The notes under the pieces: generated by a model
Database searches by the model: none
What the model was told of the DNA's origin: nothing
Seen by the model: only the letters and a program-made list of their open reading frames with translations
Translations under genes and position numbers: made by a program
DNA from: Proteles cristata cristata
Taxonomy: Eukaryota > Chordata > Mammalia > Carnivora > Hyaenidae
Length of the DNA: 64,000 nucleotides
Direction: 5' to 3'
Assembly (NCBI GenBank): GCA_017311185.1
Contig: JAESUZ010004131.1
Span: 124,001 to 188,000, forward strand
Shown here: positions 33,752-46,420 of the stretch, one piece after another
How positions within the stretch are numbered: the stretch's first letter is position 1
How the letters are laid out: every line of letters starts with the position of its first letter

Positions 33752-36286
33752 AATAGATGAAAGCCCAAATACCTACTCCTTTGATTAACTCTAGAACTAT
33801 TGAGAATGTGGACATATCTCAGACATTCCTAAATATAGTAATAGTTTACTTTTATTTGACCTTGTGAGAGGATAAAATGTGCTGCATGTTTGATTTTTCC
33901 ACATGACTAATCTCACCTTTTCAAATGCCAGCTCTAAAAGAAATTATATTTTGAAGGGTTTCTAAAATGACCACGTCTGTGTCTCCTTAAACAGAGATAA
34001 GAAGTTGAACAAAATCTTTATGACTCAGAATCAGCTTGACGAATGTCTGCTGTTTTACAATTTAGTAACTTACCCCTGTCTGCTTCTTAGCTTTTTCTCT
34101 CCCTAATATCGTATCATTGGCTGTCATTTTTTTCTGTTTTGAGTGGATTTCCTTCTAAAATATTTCTCCCCACACACTAATCCTACTTACTACATCAAGT
34201 ATGCTGTGTGCTTATGATGAAACAATCACATTTTTAATAATACACAGAAAATAAAAGTAAATAATGCATGATAGAAATAAAAACATAATTTAGCAAGATC
34301 GTTTTATTATTATTTTCTTGGTTCAAAGGGATTTTTCAATCATTTCACAATTATGGACTACATTTGGGAGGAGCTGGGCCTGCCAGGGTTTGGGCATCTG
34401 GTCAAGGAAGATATTAGTGAGTTTTGAAAATATGCTGTAAGTATAGAACAGAGTATAGAAATGTATGTATATTTCTATGTACAGGAATCTAGCACTGAAC
34501 AGCACACGCCTATTTTATAATATGCTTTTCTCAAGTACTTGTGATTCAAAAGTAAGGTACGTTATGCAGAATTCTCTTTGCTTTTAAAGGATTTTGATAA
34601 TTCTGTTGTTTCAGGGTTTGGGATGTAGTAATGTGGTGAATAGATCAGGCTTGACAAAGCTACGTGAGGCTGTTCACATGGTAACAGTGGCTTGGAGACG
34701 GGTTTTTATTTCCCAGTGTGTTCATGGCTTGACTCTCCAAAAGAAAAATAAACTGGAATTTTATGGCAGGTTTGTTGCTGAACTTTATTTAGCTGTACGG
34801 GTGGCGTGAATAACACAAGTACGAGAATAATGAGTGATTATTTTGCCGAGGAGCGTAATGTTGTGGAGCCATCTGGTGTGTCATTATTGGGAGGGCCATC
34901 TTGATGGATTACTCATTAAACTCTTCCAACACTTCGTTCCCAGACTGTCAGCAGTCCTCTGGATTCTTATTAGGTTAAGGCTGTGCTGACATTCAGAAGC
35001 AGAGGAACCGGGGGGAAGTGCAGCTCCATCTTTATCACAAGCAGTAGACACTTCAGCCTTGAGAACACTACACCCTGCCCACTCAGATCTCTTAGTGGTG
35101 TTTATGCCATTAATCTCGCGATTACCTTTTCCCGTAATTAAAATACCTACCACAGCCCCACCTCAAAAGCTTATAAAAGCATCTTGAAATGCGACCACGA
35201 ATATCTGCATTATCTTGGAAGAGCTGAACAAGGAGCTCATCATCACAACACAAAATCGCTCGTGTTGTCTTTTTGTCATGCAGCACTACATTGTTCATAT
35301 TTTTGATGTGTCATGGATTCATAAATTTACTTATTAACTCATTCAGCAAATATTGGCTCAATAGCTCTTTTTCCTCTTGATATGCGTAGTGCCAAGTTGA
35401 AAGTCCGAAAGGAAGCAGACAGTCCTCCCCAACTCCCTGACTTTTCCTCTGAGCGCTTTTCTGATTCTGGAGCCATGTCGCTGGTGGTCCTGTGACAAAG
35501 CACATGACTTCGTACGACCTGACCATGCATGGTAGTGCTACATGAGGAAAACCTGCAGATATGAACCTACCCTCTAGAAATGCATGCTGTCTCAGAATCA
35601 GTATCTAGTGGATGCAGACAGGTCAGAATGTGCTTACGTTCATTTGCTTCTGACTTTTTTCCTGCAGCTTCACTATATTTACTTTCACCATATTTTCTCT
35701 AATCCCGATGAGTACTTCAGCACCCCACTGATTTTTGTTCTTTATTTCAGTCACCTCATTCCTCTGATTAGAGTTCAGAAGCCTTTCACTATTTATCTTT
35801 CTAGGCATCTCAGTGTTCCTTTCCTGAATCTATTCCCTGCAAACTTTCTCATGTGCCATAACTCAATTCTCTTTCCGGAAGGTAGCGCAAATATTTTCCT
35901 CAGCCACAGGCTGCTGTGAATAGAACGAATAAAGATGGTTATAACAGGACAGGTGCTGCATCTGACTTTGAAATCTGAAAACAATGTAATGTGTTGCTCT
36001 GACTGCTGCCTCTTGGTAGGTGAGTCCAGGGACTCAGAATATGAACAAGGCTGTATGCACCTGCTCATTGTTATGAGCCAGCAATCCTTGTAGATCCGCT
36101 TACTATTTCAACTTTCTAAATGATCCGCACACATACACACACACAAATAATATGTAGGTGGCTATTTAGGATGCTATTTATGACTGCCAGTTTCTCTCAC
36201 TCAGCCTCGTTGACGGCAAATTTATGCAAGTGCACTTCCTGGCAGTGATTTGGATTAAAGTAGCATGAATTCATGTGTAAATAACG
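33752..36286. other. RGS7 intron, 2.5 kb without recognised elements
   Basis: This longer repeat-poor stretch holds no young SINE or L1 that I can see. ORFs up to 111 codons (35584-35919) show no domains. Part may be diverged L2. Confidence 0.45.
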
Positions 36287-36420
36287 AAGGGACAGCACAT
36301 CTATTGAATGCCTCCTATACACAGGACATTATTCCAACTTCTTCACATATATTCTTGGTTGATTCTCTCAACAACCCTGTAAGGTGGGAGAAGCACACGG
36401 TGTTTAGGTAACAAAAATTA
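36287..36420 (+). mobile_element. MIR fragment
   Basis: ctattgaatgcctcctatacacagg and ctctcaacaaccctgtaaggtggg match the left part and core of MIR. Confidence 0.55.
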
Positions 36421-36570
36421 GTGAGTGCCTCCAAAGGTTTTGTTCTTCCTCCAACACCACACTAGCTCCTGAGTTTCAGCAGGAGTCAAAGAACATGTGG
36501 GTATATAGCTGTAAGCAGCACAGGCTTTGAGAAGGTCTCGACTTTGAGCTATAAGGATATAGACGTGATA

Positions 36571-36586
36571 CACCCACCCACCCACC

Positions 36587-36624
<38 letters not shown>
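36571..36624. repeat. Compound (CCCA)n(CA)n microsatellite
   Basis: About six ccca units grade directly into about fourteen ca units, ending at catctaat. The C-rich part makes the opposite strand G-rich. Confidence 0.93.
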
Positions 36625-36625
<1 letters not shown>

Positions 36626-37077
36626 CTAATTGATGGAAGATTGCTTCTTTGTAGAAAAAACAATGGTATGCAAGGAGGGACTTAATTGAGAGTGTGAATA
36701 AGATGGCTGGGACACTTAACAACAGTCTTCCAAGGACATGGCAAAGAAGATGATTGGCAGTTCTTCTTTATTATAGGCAAGAACAACACAGAAACAGGCC
36801 GGAAGGGCAATTTACCAACAGAAGTGTTTACAAGATGATAGATGACAATCAAAATGGGCACTACGACAGATAAAATTCAGCAATTCTCCCATAGGCATGG
36901 GAGGGTGGAGGGGAGGGACAGGTTTCTTGTGCTTATCTGCACTGCAGCAAGCAGCTTACTGACTCAATATTGGCTGGAGAATCAAAGCTCCCCAGGATTG
37001 ATGGCTAGAAATATAGATAGATACATACAGTCCGGGAACTACTATAAGAATTCTAAAGAACCATTTACTTGTCTAAA

Positions 37078-37108
<31 letters not shown>

Positions 37109-38059
37109 CATAAATAAATCCATAACTAAACTGTATAGAAAGCTACAGAACAGATCAATAAATCTAACTTGTTGCTGGACTAAAACATTATTTTACATAG
37201 TTCCATATCTTCTAGACTTTAAGTTAGCCAAACTTTATGTTATCCTGTACAAATGCAGTAATGATTCTGCTGACCAAATTTTATTCACCATTTTATTGGA
37301 AGAAATTGTTGGCTGCTATAAAAAGAGAGTGAGTATCAAAGTATTATGTTCCAGCCGTTTCTTAGCCTTCTCAGAAAATGTAATATTTTCATTGTCAAAT
37401 AAACATCTTCATAGTTTGTTCCTAGAACACTGTACCTGAACAGCTGTGGAAGCTAGAGCAGTCCAATGATCGCAGGACTATAGTAGTACCATAGATGCTT
37501 GCTTAGCGCTCACTTAACACAGCATAAATGGTTCTAGATGCCTTACTGTTCCCTGATGACACCATGTAATCGTGATCCGTGTCATTAGAAGAATTCCTGA
37601 TAGTATCAGATATCCATTATATAGGCTGGGGGGTGAGACAAGTGAGGATACCTTTAAAAGCTTAAAGGGCTATATAAATGCCAAATAGAATTGTTTGTGG
37701 GAGAATATTAACATATAGCAAAGTACGTCTCATGTATAAAATGAAGGAGTCAGATTCTGTGATTTCAGAATTACCTTCCAGTCTCAGCATTCCATAATGC
37801 TGTGTTCTCGTGTGCTGGTCATCACGTGGTGCCGCTGGCCGTTGCACAGTCACTACCAGGAACCGGAGCCACCTCAGTACCCTGTGTGGAAGAACTGGAA
37901 AAAAAAGAAGAAAAAAAAAAAAGCCAAGTCGCTTAGGATGTCAAGAGTTTGAGTGCAAGAATATACTCTAAAGGGAACAAAACTGTTTACTCCTGTAAAT
38001 CAACATTTGAAAAAAAAAGATTTTACCTACATTTTTATTTGTTTGTTTTCATGAAATAG
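36625..38059. other. RGS7 intron upstream of exon B
   Basis: Holds an A20 run joined to (CA)8 at 37075-37110 and an A-rich stretch at 37896-37922. No SINE or L1 recognised in the last 950 bp before the exon. Confidence 0.5.
37075..37110. repeat. Poly(A)-(CA)n tract
   Basis: Twenty A residues pass directly into eight CA units. It looks like an eroded retroposon tail, but I cannot identify the body upstream. Confidence 0.85.
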
Positions 38060-38166
38060 TGGAGGCGCTACATTTGGGAACATTAATGGCTGCCCATGGC
38101 TACTTCTTTCCGATCTCGGATCACGTCCTCACCCTCAAAGACGATGGCACCTTTTACCGGTTTCAG
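38060..38166 (+). CDS. RGS7: RGS7 coding exon B (DEP domain, residues ~76-111)
   Basis: This 107-nt exon opens with TG, completing the Val codon begun by exon A. It then reads [16 protein letters not shown], continues through [19 protein letters not shown] and ends on a full codon at the strong donor CAG|gtgagt. These residues form the end of the DEP fold; the DDGTFYRFQ strand is its usual C-terminal border. [15 protein letters not shown] and LTLKDD fit RGS7; from memory, RGS6 has AIHLGSLIAAQGYIF and LTMKDD. The acceptor is fairly weak: the pyrimidine tract is separated from the AG by the purine-rich bases atgaaat. The length is not a multiple of three, so skipping this exon alone would shift the frame. 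Confidence 0.96.
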
Positions 38167-39557
38167 GTGAGTTTAATGAAAATATTCCTTACCTGTAAAA
38201 CAGAAATCTGCATTTTGTTTCCTGATTGTTTTTATAAAAAAAATTTTGAAAATAGAACTTTTCTTTGACTTAGGCTAGATAGAAACTCATTAATATTAAA
38301 TTTAAGACTGAAAAACAGTAAGCAGAGAAAGTTGGAATGTGCTTGGTTCCACAAAACTATTTGTGAAAGCTAAAACATATAATGATTGAAGATATGTTTT
38401 ATATAAAAGGTTAAGAAAAATTCAGAGAGTGGCTTATTGGAATTCAGGAGGTGGGAGAGTGCTTCATGTGTAAGTTGCCTTAGCCACCGGGAAGGAAGCA
38501 GAGAGATGTAACTAACTGAATTGATTATACCCTGGCCCCTGTCCATAATATAATACTGTCTTCAGTCAAAGCAAATTCTCATGGGAAAGATCCCACACAG
38601 AATGTAGCGAATATAAAGGCTTCTGCATGTCAGTATCTGAGGCCTTCCTACAAGAAGACTGTGAAGCCTGATCAGCACGATGCTGATCTGCAACAGAAGT
38701 ATACCTTAGATAACCCATAAACTGACAAGAATTTTTCTAAATCATTTTCACATGAGACAGATGCCATTATTCTTTCAAAAATGACTGTGGACTCTAATTT
38801 TGATCCTTGAGCATGCAGTTGACACTTGACTTCACAATGATTTACTGAAGTGTATTCTACATGTTATTAGACATGGTTCCTTAATAACTCCCTGGTGGAT
38901 TCTAGCCCATAAAATCAGGGCACATATCATGTGAGACTCTTGCTCTAGGTATTTTTGGAGGATTCTCCCCATTGTCAAATTTGTAGACATCGAAGCATTC
39001 TCTCTCATTTGTTCTGAATATCGTTAGATGTTCTATATCTAAATAAATGACAAAACAATAACTTGAAGGCCAAAGAACTTGCTTGGGCAAAGAGAGAACA
39101 AAGAGGTTAATATGTTTTAAAAACATTTAAAGACCTTTGTCTTCCTGGAAAACCTTCACCGTCACATCCTTAGGATCCTTTTAGACGAGGCAAATAGTTG
39201 TAGGACTTCATGCACTGAACAGCTAGGAGGTAAAGTAGTCTCCCGAAATCATGATACTGACCTAAATATTCAAGCAACATATATTAGTTAAATTATATAA
39301 TTTTAAAAGGCTTTAAATAAAGGAATGTCATCTTTTTTATAGTTAATGTGGTGGTAGCTTAAAAATACTTTATTGATAAGGTAAAGTACCTTGTGGTCCT
39401 AAAGGTAACATTTTAATAAATAGAAATTATAACTTATTAGCAAATAAATTATTTGCTTCTTACTAACACTTTTTTATTTTTTTAAAGGACTTACTTTTCT
39501 ACTGTAGGATTGCATTTTCCATATAATCTTACTTTCTTTAAAAATTTTTTTCAAATA
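38167..39557. other. RGS7 intron after exon B
   Basis: AT-rich sequence with nothing recognised. A 74-codon minus-strand ORF at 38902-39126 has no domains. Confidence 0.4.
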
Positions 39558-39779
39558 GGGGCGCTTGGGTGGCTCAGTCAGTTGGGCATCCAACTTCAAC
39601 TCAGGTCACGATCTCACTGTTTGTGGGTTCAAGCCCCGTGTCGGGCTCTGTGCTGACACCTCAGAGCCTGGACCCTGCTTCAGATTCTGTGTGTGTGTCT
39701 CTCTCTCTCTCTCTCTCAATCTCTCTCTGCCCCTCCCCCACCCTCTAGTGCTCTATCTCAAAAATAAAATAAACATTAA
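39558..39779 (+). mobile_element. Felid SINE with long TC region
   Basis: Head ggggcgcttgggtggctcag, B-box region gggttcaagccccgtg, expanded tgtgtgtgtctctctc body and a tail caaaaataaaataaacatt. Sits 1.4 kb downstream of exon B, sense to RGS7. Confidence 0.93.
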
Positions 39780-39781
39780 AT

Positions 39782-41356
39782 TTTTTTAAAATTTCGCATG
39801 GAGACTATATGTAAACTTTAGACCTAATAAAAACCTCACAAATTCTGATTTTTCTTTTTACAAAAATAACAACTTTTATCTATCTTCACAGTAATATTAC
39901 AAGTAAAATTATCTCTATGCAAAATAACATATCTATGAGGGAAGCGTTGTATATAGTCTATTTATTTCTGGAGAATTGTCTAATTTAAACTTTTTCCTTA
40001 AAGCAAACGAGCCCCCCAAGTTGGGGACAATGTTGTGAGTTAACTTGATTTACAACCTTTAACCATGCTTTTGTCCTCCCCACACTGAACTTAGTAGGCA
40101 GACAAGGTTTACATGTCTTAGTCACGGCCAGGAGTCAAAGATGAGCAGAGCTGGGAATGGGTCGCCCTACATTCTGGAGCGAGGAACAAGGCAAGGCAAT
40201 GGGTGGTAGATGTATTACGTAGCTGCTAGGTATTGGCAGAAGGCTAGCAAGTTTTCAATGTGCCTGCATAGATGACAGATGATAGTCTTTTAAAATCCAT
40301 TAATTACTATTAGATATTAACTGTTAAATATTTTAATGGCCTGTTCACATTTGAAATAGAATCTAAATATGACATATTTGTATATCTAATAGTCATAGGA
40401 TCTTAAAACCGAGATTTAAAAAGCAAACAAAAGCAGCTCCAGAAAAGTCAGGGGTAATTGAATTCCTGCTGTAATGTCTGTGAAGGCATTAATCGGTTTT
40501 TGTTTGAACAGCTTTCTTAACAGAAAACACGTTCTTGTTCAAGGTGTCCGCTTCCATTTTGATGTTGGTTCCAGCAGCTGAAAGTTCTTGATTACCCTGA
40601 GCTGAAATCGAGCTCCCTGTGAGGATTTTAAAAATCATGAATTAAAATAGGAAACTTGCCATATCACGTTTACTACTCTGCCAGTGAATCACTGAAATTT
40701 TAACCATCATTAGGAATCCAAAGAAGCTTCGGGGCATGAACTTGAGACAAACAGAACTCTTCATTTAATTTCATTGATATGCTCAGTATGTAAATCTGTC
40801 TCAAGTTTTCAGAACAATTTAAATCATGTGATTTCCATATTTATTGTAAACTTGCAATTGTCTTATTATCCTCATTAGCTAGCTGGAATTGAGATCTGTC
40901 ATGATTCCCTGGGTCCCTTTCATGACTTTCCTGACATTCATATATGTGCTAAAGATTGTTGAGCAACAGCTGGATCAATTTTATCATAGTTAAAAGAAGC
41001 CAACTCTGAAAAGCCAAGAGAAACTCATGTATATTAAAATGTCCTGAAGTCTAGTTGAACTTTAAAAGTAGATTTTTACATTTCAGTGAATTATAAGCAT
41101 TTGTTTTTCTTTAAATTATTTTTTTGCTATAAATTAAAACACATTTGCTAGAAAAATGTCTTGCAATATTAGTGAAGAATGTTGGTGTGATGGCATTTCC
41201 ATATACTATCACAACATAAAAGAACTTCACTCTTAATTTTTAGTCAGGAAATTCTCACAAAAGTAAATGATAGAAGAATAAAGGAAAATGGTAAGAATGC
41301 AGTTAAGACCATTTCTTATGGCTTTGAGAAAAAAATACGTGTCTGACAAATGTGAT
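39782..41356. other. RGS7 intron, unclassified AT-rich
   Basis: 1.6 kb without recognised elements. Confidence 0.4.
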
Positions 41357-41371
41357 TAGAATAGCTATTTT

Positions 41372-41589
41372 TTTTTAATTTTTTTAATGTTTTATTTATT
41401 TCTAGGAGAGAGAGAGACAGCGTGAGCAGGGGAGGGTCAGAGAGAGAGGGAGTCACAGACTGAAACAGGCTCCAGGCTCCGAGCTGGCAGTCAGCACAGA
41501 GCCCGACGCAGGGCTCGAACCCACGAACCGCGAGATCGTGACCCGAGCGAAAGTCGGACGCTTAACCAACTAAGCCACCCAGGCGCCCC
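41372..41589 (-). mobile_element. Young felid SINE, antisense, perfect TSD
   Basis: Antisense copy of the young subfamily (gagctggcagtcagcac, cacagactgaaacagg). The exact 15-bp TSD tagaatagctatttt is at 41357-41371 and 41590-41604. Confidence 0.96.
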
Positions 41590-41619
41590 TAGAATAGCTA
41601 TTTTAAAAGTAAGGTACAT

Positions 41620-41621
<2 letters not shown>

Positions 41622-41660
<39 letters not shown>
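41622..41660. repeat. (CA)n microsatellite
   Basis: Nineteen uninterrupted CA units, 17 bp after the TSD of a young SINE. Confidence 0.95.
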
Positions 41661-41661
<1 letters not shown>

Positions 41662-42559
41662 CAAAATAGAGAAGCAACCCTCAAGAAATAACGCTTTTGA
41701 GAAGTATCTCAAAAAAACTAGTGGCCCTCACAAAAGCAAGATTTCAACTACTTTGTCCCCGTATGGTTTCCCTAGATCCTGACCCAATTTTACCCTTAAA
41801 GCTCTATCTCCTAAGGAGTCAAGAAGGATTCAGGTGAAGATGGGACCCTAAAAATCCTTGATGTCTTCTTTCTTCTATGTTTCAACTCCCCCCACCTCAA
41901 ATTCTTGTTGTCATTTTGTTTACATGTGTACACAACTAACATCAGTAGACTTCTTTATTATGCTGCAAGAATTCCCAGAAGAAGTAGGGGCTAAATCAAA
42001 ATCCCCTGGAAGTCTTGAGCAATTTGCAAAGGCTCTCCCTCAGAGATTCAAACAATTCTCCCCAATTATCCCTTCCCCCTTCTTGAGAATCCATCTTCTG
42101 GAGGGAGAATTATCAAATGGTTCATCAGAGATTACCTCAAATATGCTCATGACACATGGATAGCTAATGTAATTGACTAATAAATATAATTAAACCCACA
42201 AGTTTGATGTCTGCAGTCATCTGTTCCATTGAGTCCTGGAGTCATCATCAAAGTTTGAAAGAGTACACCGTAGTCATTCAGTTTCCCCGTGGTCTGGAGC
42301 CACGCACATCCAACTAGTGGGGCTAGGAAAGCTCTATTAGAAAACACAAACTGACGAGGATAACAGGGTTTTCCTGATCAGATGGTTTCTTTGTAGTTTT
42401 GTTAGTTTCTAGAATTTCACAGAATGAGATTTCTATCGATTGTTAATCACACCAATCAATTAAAATAATTAAAATTAAATCACGTAATGTCAAGTAAAAT
42501 TCATTTTTAAAAAATCACCTCTGACTTGTGCAGTTTAAAATTTTAAAACAGTGTTTTTG
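41661..42559. other. RGS7 intron, unclassified
   Basis: A 101-codon + strand ORF at 41858-42163 has no domains. No repeat recognised. Confidence 0.4.
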
Positions 42560-42574
42560 TGAAGAAATACATTT

Positions 42575-42793
42575 TTTAAAATGTATTTAGTCATTTATTT
42601 TGAGAGAGAGAGAGAGAGCAAGCACGAGCAGGGGAGGGGCAGAGAGAGAGGGCAATAGAGAGAGAATCCCAACCAGGCTCTGTACTGTCAGCATGGAGCC
42701 CGATGTGGGGCTCGAACCCACAGACCACGAGGTCATGACCTGAGCTGAAACCAAGAGTCGGACAGTTACCCGACTGAGCCTTCCAGGCACCTC
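42575..42793 (-). mobile_element. SINE, antisense, 574 bp before exon C
   Basis: Antisense SINE with GA-rich body and a degenerate head (gactgagccttccaggcacc). Flanks gaagaaatacattttttaaa and gaagaaatattttttaaag form an imperfect TSD. Antisense SINEs supply pyrimidine tracts and AGs, so this one could add cryptic acceptors. Confidence 0.92.
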
Positions 42794-42809
42794 TATGAAG
42801 AAATATTTT

Positions 42810-43367
42810 TTAAAGTGAGAGAAAAAAGTTGTTTAAATCTAATTGGATATTGTTGAGAGCTATATCACGTAATTGACAAAAACAGACAAATGCTTGCCAG
42901 ATCTTAGGGTAAATCTTGACAGTTGAGCTTTTGGATCTGCTGAAGACAGTAACAAGATTCATGAATCACAAAAAATGATTTGTTATATTTAAACACATTT
43001 TCTCTTGAGTCTTACTGAATTTAATCCTTTGCTTTCAGTCTTTGTGGATTAACACTTATTTTGAATGATGCAGGCACGCCTTTTACTGTTACGTCAGTTG
43101 ACGTGAAATTGCAGCAAATGTACGACATTTAAAGTACCCAAAGGTGCTGCACACATTTAAACTGAACAATTGCTTAGCAAAGTAATTGTAGAAGAAAAGC
43201 TTTACAATGCCTCTTTGGGGACTTTTCCTGGCTTACAAAACATACATGACATACATGATTAGCAAAATATTCTGGATAGTTGCTAAAGATGAACATAGCT
43301 CATATACCAAGAACTCTACTAATTTTGTATGTGCTTAACCTGGGTTCCACTTGTTTTTTTTCCACAG
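42810..43367. other. RGS7 intron upstream of exon C
   Basis: Ordinary sequence ending in the T-rich acceptor tract of exon C. Confidence 0.5.
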
Positions 43368-43419
43368 ACACCCTATTTTTGGCCATCAAATTGTTGGGAG
43401 CCGGAAAACACGGACTATG
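43368..43419 (+). CDS. RGS7: RGS7 coding exon C (DEP-DHEX junction, residues ~112-128)
   Basis: This 52-nt exon follows a strong acceptor (T-rich tract, ccacag). It reads [17 protein letters not shown] plus one G that starts the next codon (Ala in other mammals). The donor is ATG|gtcagt, with C at +3 and therefore moderate strength. The segment is the start of the DHEX region that links DEP to the GGL and RGS domains and helps bind membrane anchors. Thr before PYFW agrees with RGS7; I recall Ala in RGS6. Exons B and C together make 159 nt (53 codons), so skipping both would preserve frame. The exon continuing with the rest of DHEX was not found downstream to 64000. Confidence 0.95.
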
Positions 43420-43984
43420 GTCAGTGCAAATATCATTTTATTATTTTTTTATTGACAGCCAGTATGTATGGATGAACACGTGCTTGCATTTTATTGCTTG
43501 GTAATTGAGAAAAGAAAACCACAATCCTAACTTGGGATCAATATTGCCAACACTGAGTTTGTGAATGGCTTTGTTTGTAAAGGCACAAACCTGGTGGCAA
43601 CTTTTTCCATGGTATGACGCCCCACACAACTATTAAAAAATGTTTCTTCTGAATAAGTTAAAAAGCCAAAAACAAGCTTTAAAAAGTTTGTGGTAAGTCC
43701 CTTGACTCTCTGGGGCTCCATTTTTGTCACTTATTTCAGGTATCCTATGATCCTATAAGCAGAAGGTATATTAAATATGGAGAGGGCAAGCAAAAGAAAA
43801 CCTATAACAGGAAGTTTAATTGTAATAAATCAAGTTTAGTGAACTTAGAGTGAACTTGGTTCAACAACCGTGATTTTAGGTAAGCTCTTCAAGAACGTAG
43901 ACCTCAAAAAAGTACCCATCTCTTCACATCTTCCTGATGACTACAGGAAGATAAGACTGCATGGTTTTAAAGTATCATTTCTAC
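43420..43984. other. RGS7 intron after exon C
   Basis: No element recognised. Overlapping minus-strand ORFs of 62-67 codons only. Confidence 0.4.
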
Positions 43985-44450
43985 CGATATTTATTGAGGA
44001 TTTTTTTCTTACACTGAGTACTGTCGTAGATGCTGGGGGAACAAGGTGACTCTGACTTCATCAAAAAAGTTGGGTAACCCATAGGCTAGATGCGAAGAGA
44101 GAATTATACAGAAGGAGTTCCTGTAGAGTGCTGAGTGAATCTAAGAGTGATGTGTGCAAAATTATGTGCTGGTTTAAAATAAACAAGAGATCGACTTTAC
44201 TCAGGGAATTGCAGAGTGATTTCACAGAAGAACTGAGAGCCAGTCGAGTTGGATTTTAAAGGAGGAGGGGAAGTTTGTCAAGAGACAATGCAGAAAACAC
44301 ATAGGCAGAGGGCCAGCATATGCACAGGCAGTGAGAAGCCGTGTAGCAGTCTGGCTTTCTTTGGCATTGCTCTTGAAGAGACCTCTTTGTAAGAAGGCTG
44401 TAAGAAGGCTGTTGAAAAATCCAGCGGAGCGATCTTTCATTTCTCTCACT
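43985..44450 (-). mobile_element. Ancient L2-type repeat, antisense
   Basis: atatttattgaggatttttttc...gtagatgctgggggaacaagg, then gcatatgcacaggcagtgag, in the order of the same ancient repeat as 25975-26450. An 11-bp unit gtaagaaggct is doubled at 44390-44411. Confidence 0.45.
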
Positions 44451-44799
44451 TCAGAAACTTGAATTCAGTAGCTCATCCAAGATGCCAATCAAAGGGTCAA
44501 AGTAACATGGGAAACCATCTAAAAACTGGAATACTTCTATATTAATAGAGAGGATAGATTATTCCTTTTTAGTAGTGAGAGTGCTGATTTATTCATTCAG
44601 GGCACACATTCTCCAAAACTGAGGCACTTAGAGAAAGAAGTTGTTTTAAAAAAACAGCTACTTCTTTGTGGGTCTGTGCTTCATCTGGAGGTTTTGTCCA
44701 ACCTGGGATGCTGTCTGGTAGTTGTCTCACCAAAAAGTATGAAATTCTGGTGGCAGAAAAACTTGCACAGCTGAGAAGGAGTTCGTGGAGAAAGCCCCG

Positions 44800-44990
44800 C
44801 GAGCTGGAGGCCGACAGATCTGATTTCTGATGCTGTCACACCACACACCAACTAAGTGACTTTGGGTGAGGCATGTAATATTTCTGAGTCCCAGTCTGCC
44901 CACTTTTCAAGGAGAAATAATAATACTGACTTCCTAAAGTTGCTGGAATCATCAAAATTAATCTGCCTAAGGAAACTGGCATTGCTCCTC
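44800..44990 (+). mobile_element. MIR fragment
   Basis: gtgactttgggtgaggcatg, ctgagtcccagtctgcc and gaaataataatactgacttc match the MIR 5' part and core. Confidence 0.65.
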
Positions 44991-46089
44991 TCATAGTTAA
45001 TAAATCAAAATTACTTTGTGCTCATTGTCGTTGTTGCCTAGCGGATATATCACCTCTCTTCCTTGCAGAAAAGCAAACCCTCATTCTCAGTGTCCTCTCT
45101 AGATGCATCTTTTGTGTTTTTCACAAATATGTTAGTGTTCACAATGACAGCTCATGCTTCATTTCGCAGTAGATTGATGTTCCAGTGGAAAGCCTGAGGA
45201 AATGGCATGGCCTACACAGCAAATCATTTATAGAACATCCCTCGGAGCCAGTCGTCTCAAAATGATTAATGTAATTCAGTTTCATGTTAACTCCAGTTGA
45301 GGGAGGGTCACCTTCTATTTTCTACCCAAAGCTGGAATGCCTGTAACGTGTTAACTAACCATAGACGTAGCTTTTAATTATTATATCTAGTTTTCCCTCC
45401 TGAATAGACACATACCTGTTTGTGTCTAGCTTGCTTGGATTATATATAAGTGGAGGAAAGATAGTTATTCAATAAGAAGTTAAAAAAAAGAGAGGAAGTA
45501 AATAATCATGATCTCAGACACTGTACCACTCCGGCAGGCGATCATGATGCAGGGTCTTCTATGATGTTTCTTCTTCGGCACAAGTGAATCATAGCAGCAA
45601 TACAAATCATCCAGCTTTGAATTTCCTGCCAGTATGCATTTAAAAAATACTGTTATGAAATGTGGGCCCCTGTTTATAAAGAGGATATTGATGTTCTGAT
45701 GTGGTTGGGCCTCAAAGACAAAACACCGTGATTACTTAGGCTGCCTTTTCTAAGACAACTTGGGGCGGACCAGAGTGTAGTGCTTACAGCAGGTTTAAAT
45801 AATGTTTTCCTTCACTGTCAATTGGCATTCCAATCTCTGGTTTCCATCACCAATTTGAACTTACCAAGTAGGTTCCGCAGAAGATAAACCTTTACAGGTG
45901 ACTTTATGTGGAGAAACTCTTTTCCATATTCACCTTGGTGTTGTAGAAAAGCAGAATACGGTGATTGTGTTTAGTGCTTAAGACAAGCCAGTATGGTGAC
46001 ACATCTATGGACACCGTTCTCTGACAGTCAAGTTAGGTGATATTTCTGGTATTCTCCATCCAAGAACAAGAAACGCTCCACTCCCAGCC
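44991..46089. other. RGS7 intron, unclassified
   Basis: 1.1 kb without recognised repeats or coding signal. Confidence 0.4.
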
Positions 46090-46307
46090 AATTTAAATGC
46101 AAGGGGGAGAAGAAGGGGGGAAATGGTGGGGGAAAGGGAGAAAGGCAAACCATGAGAGACTCTTGAATGCTGACAAAAACTGAGGACTGGTGGATGTGGG
46201 GGGAGGGGGGATGGGCATGGAGGAGGGCACTCGTGGGGATGAGCACTGGGTGTTATGTGGAAACTAATTTGACAATAAACTATTTGTAAATAAATAAATA
46301 AATAAAT
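46090..46307 (+). mobile_element. Short felid L1 3' end
   Basis: About 200 bp of L1 3'UTR: aaaggcaaaccatgagagactc, G-rich block, gagcactgggtgttatg, gacaataaactat and a taaa-repeat tail. Severe 5' truncation removes all coding sequence. Confidence 0.88.
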
Positions 46308-46420
46308 GTGGGTTGAGCATGGACTTCCCCAGATGTATGTGCATCGAGAATGATCTATCACAAAGGACTTGCAGTGAGGGCTGGAGGACAAGGCAGGAGG
46401 AAGCTCAAGAGAACTGTGCT

